Below are positions 6,280 through 7,098 of a stretch of 7,098 nucleotides of DNA, piece by piece. The notes below the pieces were generated by a model. The model was given only the letters and a program-made list of their open reading frames with translations, searched no databases and was not told the origin of the DNA. The DNA lies in contig CALLPZ010000012.1 in assembly GCA_938015405.1 (NCBI GenBank), positions 1-7,098 on the forward strand, read 5' to 3'. Positions within the stretch are counted from its first letter, which is position 1. Every line of letters begins with the position of its first letter. The position numbers were made by a program, and so were the translations under genes. The stretch comes from an uncultured Pseudanabaenaceae cyanobacterium. Its GTDB lineage: Bacteria; Cyanobacteriota; Cyanobacteriia; PCC-9006; JAAUQQ01.

Positions 6280-7098
6280 CTAGGAGTCTTCAATCACTGC
6301 ATTGCGATCTAGCAAGAGTAGGTCCCGCAGTGCATCGCTATCTAAGTCCGTCAGCCAGTCTTCTCCGGTGCCGACAACCTGCTCCGCCAGTGCTTTCTTA
6401 CTTTCAATCATTTCGTGGATGCGCTCTTCTAGGGTGCCGCTGCAAACGAACTTGTGGACCTGTACATTGCGGGTTTGACCGATACGAAAAGCCCGGTCCG
6501 TAGCCTGATTTTCTACGGCGGGGTTCCACCAGCGATCGTAGTGGAAGACATGGTTGGCACGGGTGAGGTTGAGGCCAACGCCACCCGCTTTAAGCGATAG
6601 CAATAGGATGCGCGGCCCTTGGGGATCTTTCTGGAAGCGATCCACCATTTCTTCGCGCTTGGCTTTGCTGGTGCTGCCGTAGAGAAACAGGACTTCACCC
6701 CCGAAGCGTTGTTCAAGGTGAGCTTGAAGTAGCTTGCCCCATTCGGCAAACTGGGTGAAGATCAAGGCACGATCACCCTCCGTCAGGAGCACCTCCAGCA
6801 TCTCATCCAGCCGCTGTAACTTGGCAGAGTCATGCTCAAACCCACTGGGGACCTTCAGCTTCTTCTTCGTTGTTTTTTCTGCACTAAATAGCTCGGGGTG
6901 ATTGCAAATCTGTTTCAACTTGGTCAAGAGTGCCAGGACTAACCCTCGCCGCTGAATACCGGTGGTTTCTTCAATTTCCGCCATGGTTTGGTCTACAACT
7001 TCTTGATATAGATCAGCCTGGGATGGTGTGAGACCACAAAAGACTGGCATCTCCTGCTTCTCTGGGAGATCTTGAATGATGGTGCGGTCGGTTTTCAG
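6280..7098 (-). CDS. SNF2/Swi2-family DNA-dependent ATPase (helicase), C-terminal part, 5' end missing
   Basis: The frame is open to the right edge, so 272 C-terminal codons are seen; an ATG at 7050 is internal. The visible part begins LKTDRTIIQDLPEKQE, the end of the SNF2_N region where family members read K-D-(I)-LP-K-E, followed by LTPSQADLYQ. The RecA-like lobe 2 (Helicase_C) is complete: DSAKLQRLDEML, motif IV ALIFTQF, LYGSTSK, motif V LLLSLKAGGVGLNLTRA, then DRWWNPAVENQATDRAFRIGQ, which carries motif VI and the arginine finger region (about 6471-6540 on the + strand). The tail DWLTDLDSDALRDLLLLDR looks like a natural C-terminus. Walker A and DEAD-type motifs would lie outside the window. 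Bacterial members translocate on duplex DNA and remodel protein-DNA or RNA polymerase complexes; the exact role here is unknown. Its stop codon lies 8 bp from that of the convergent CHAT gene, so the two genes probably share or overlap their 3' ends. Confidence 0.95.
   Translation of the reverse strand: MKTDRTIIQDLPEKQEMPVFCGLTPSQADLYQEVVDQTMAEIEETTGIQRRGLVLALLTKLKQICNHPELFSAEKTTKKKLKVPSGFEHDSAKLQRLDEMLEVLLTEGDRALIFTQFAEWGKLLQAHLEQRFGGEVLFLYGSTSKAKREEMVDRFQKDPQGPRILLLSLKAGGVGLNLTRANHVFHYDRWWNPAVENQATDRAFRIGQTRNVQVHKFVCSGTLEERIHEMIESKKALAEQVVGTGEDWLTDLDSDALRDLLLLDRNAVIEDS

Noticed and set aside
6258..6282. Terminator between the CHAT and SNF2 genes
   Set aside because: Only a 4-bp GGGA/TCCC pairing can be drawn, with no T-run; the gap is just 8 bp.

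Overview
The window is from a cyanobacterium. Six copies of the cyanobacterial palindrome HIP1 (GCGATCGC) occur in about 2.3 kb, where chance predicts roughly one per 65 kb. The gene content fits too: a PAS-hybrid histidine kinase, a very long exported TPR-CHAT protein, a DM13 protein and a SNF2-family helicase. The genus cannot be fixed from the sequence alone. There are no tRNA, rRNA, CRISPR, transposase or phage genes.

Layout, left to right. (1) Positions 1-1467, + strand: the C-terminal 488 codons of a hybrid sensor histidine kinase (PAS, HisKA, HATPase_c, REC), cut by the left edge. (2) Positions 1468-1517: a 50-bp gap between convergent genes, with a perfect 8-bp inverted repeat overlapping the kinase stop codon. 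(3) Positions 1518-2108, - strand: a complete 196-residue exported protein with a signal peptide, eight [N/D]PCA cysteine repeats and a C-terminal DM13 domain. (4) Positions 2109-2425: a 317-bp intergenic region between two divergent genes for exported proteins, which must carry both promoters. (5) Positions 2426-6271, + strand: a 1281-residue protein with a signal peptide, about 17 TPR units (the first 15 in an exact 120-nt register) and a CHAT (caspase-like) domain with an intact His/Cys dyad. (6) Positions 6280-7098, - strand: the C-terminal 272 codons of a SNF2/Swi2 ATPase, cut by the right edge and ending 8 bp from the CHAT stop codon.

The flanking kinase and helicase converge on the central pair and look like ordinary neighbours. 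The most interesting unit is the divergent central pair: a Cys-repeat DM13 protein and a TPR-CHAT putative protease. Both are predicted to leave the cytoplasm and they share one intergenic control region. That they act together is inference; the sequence shows only their arrangement and their signal peptides.
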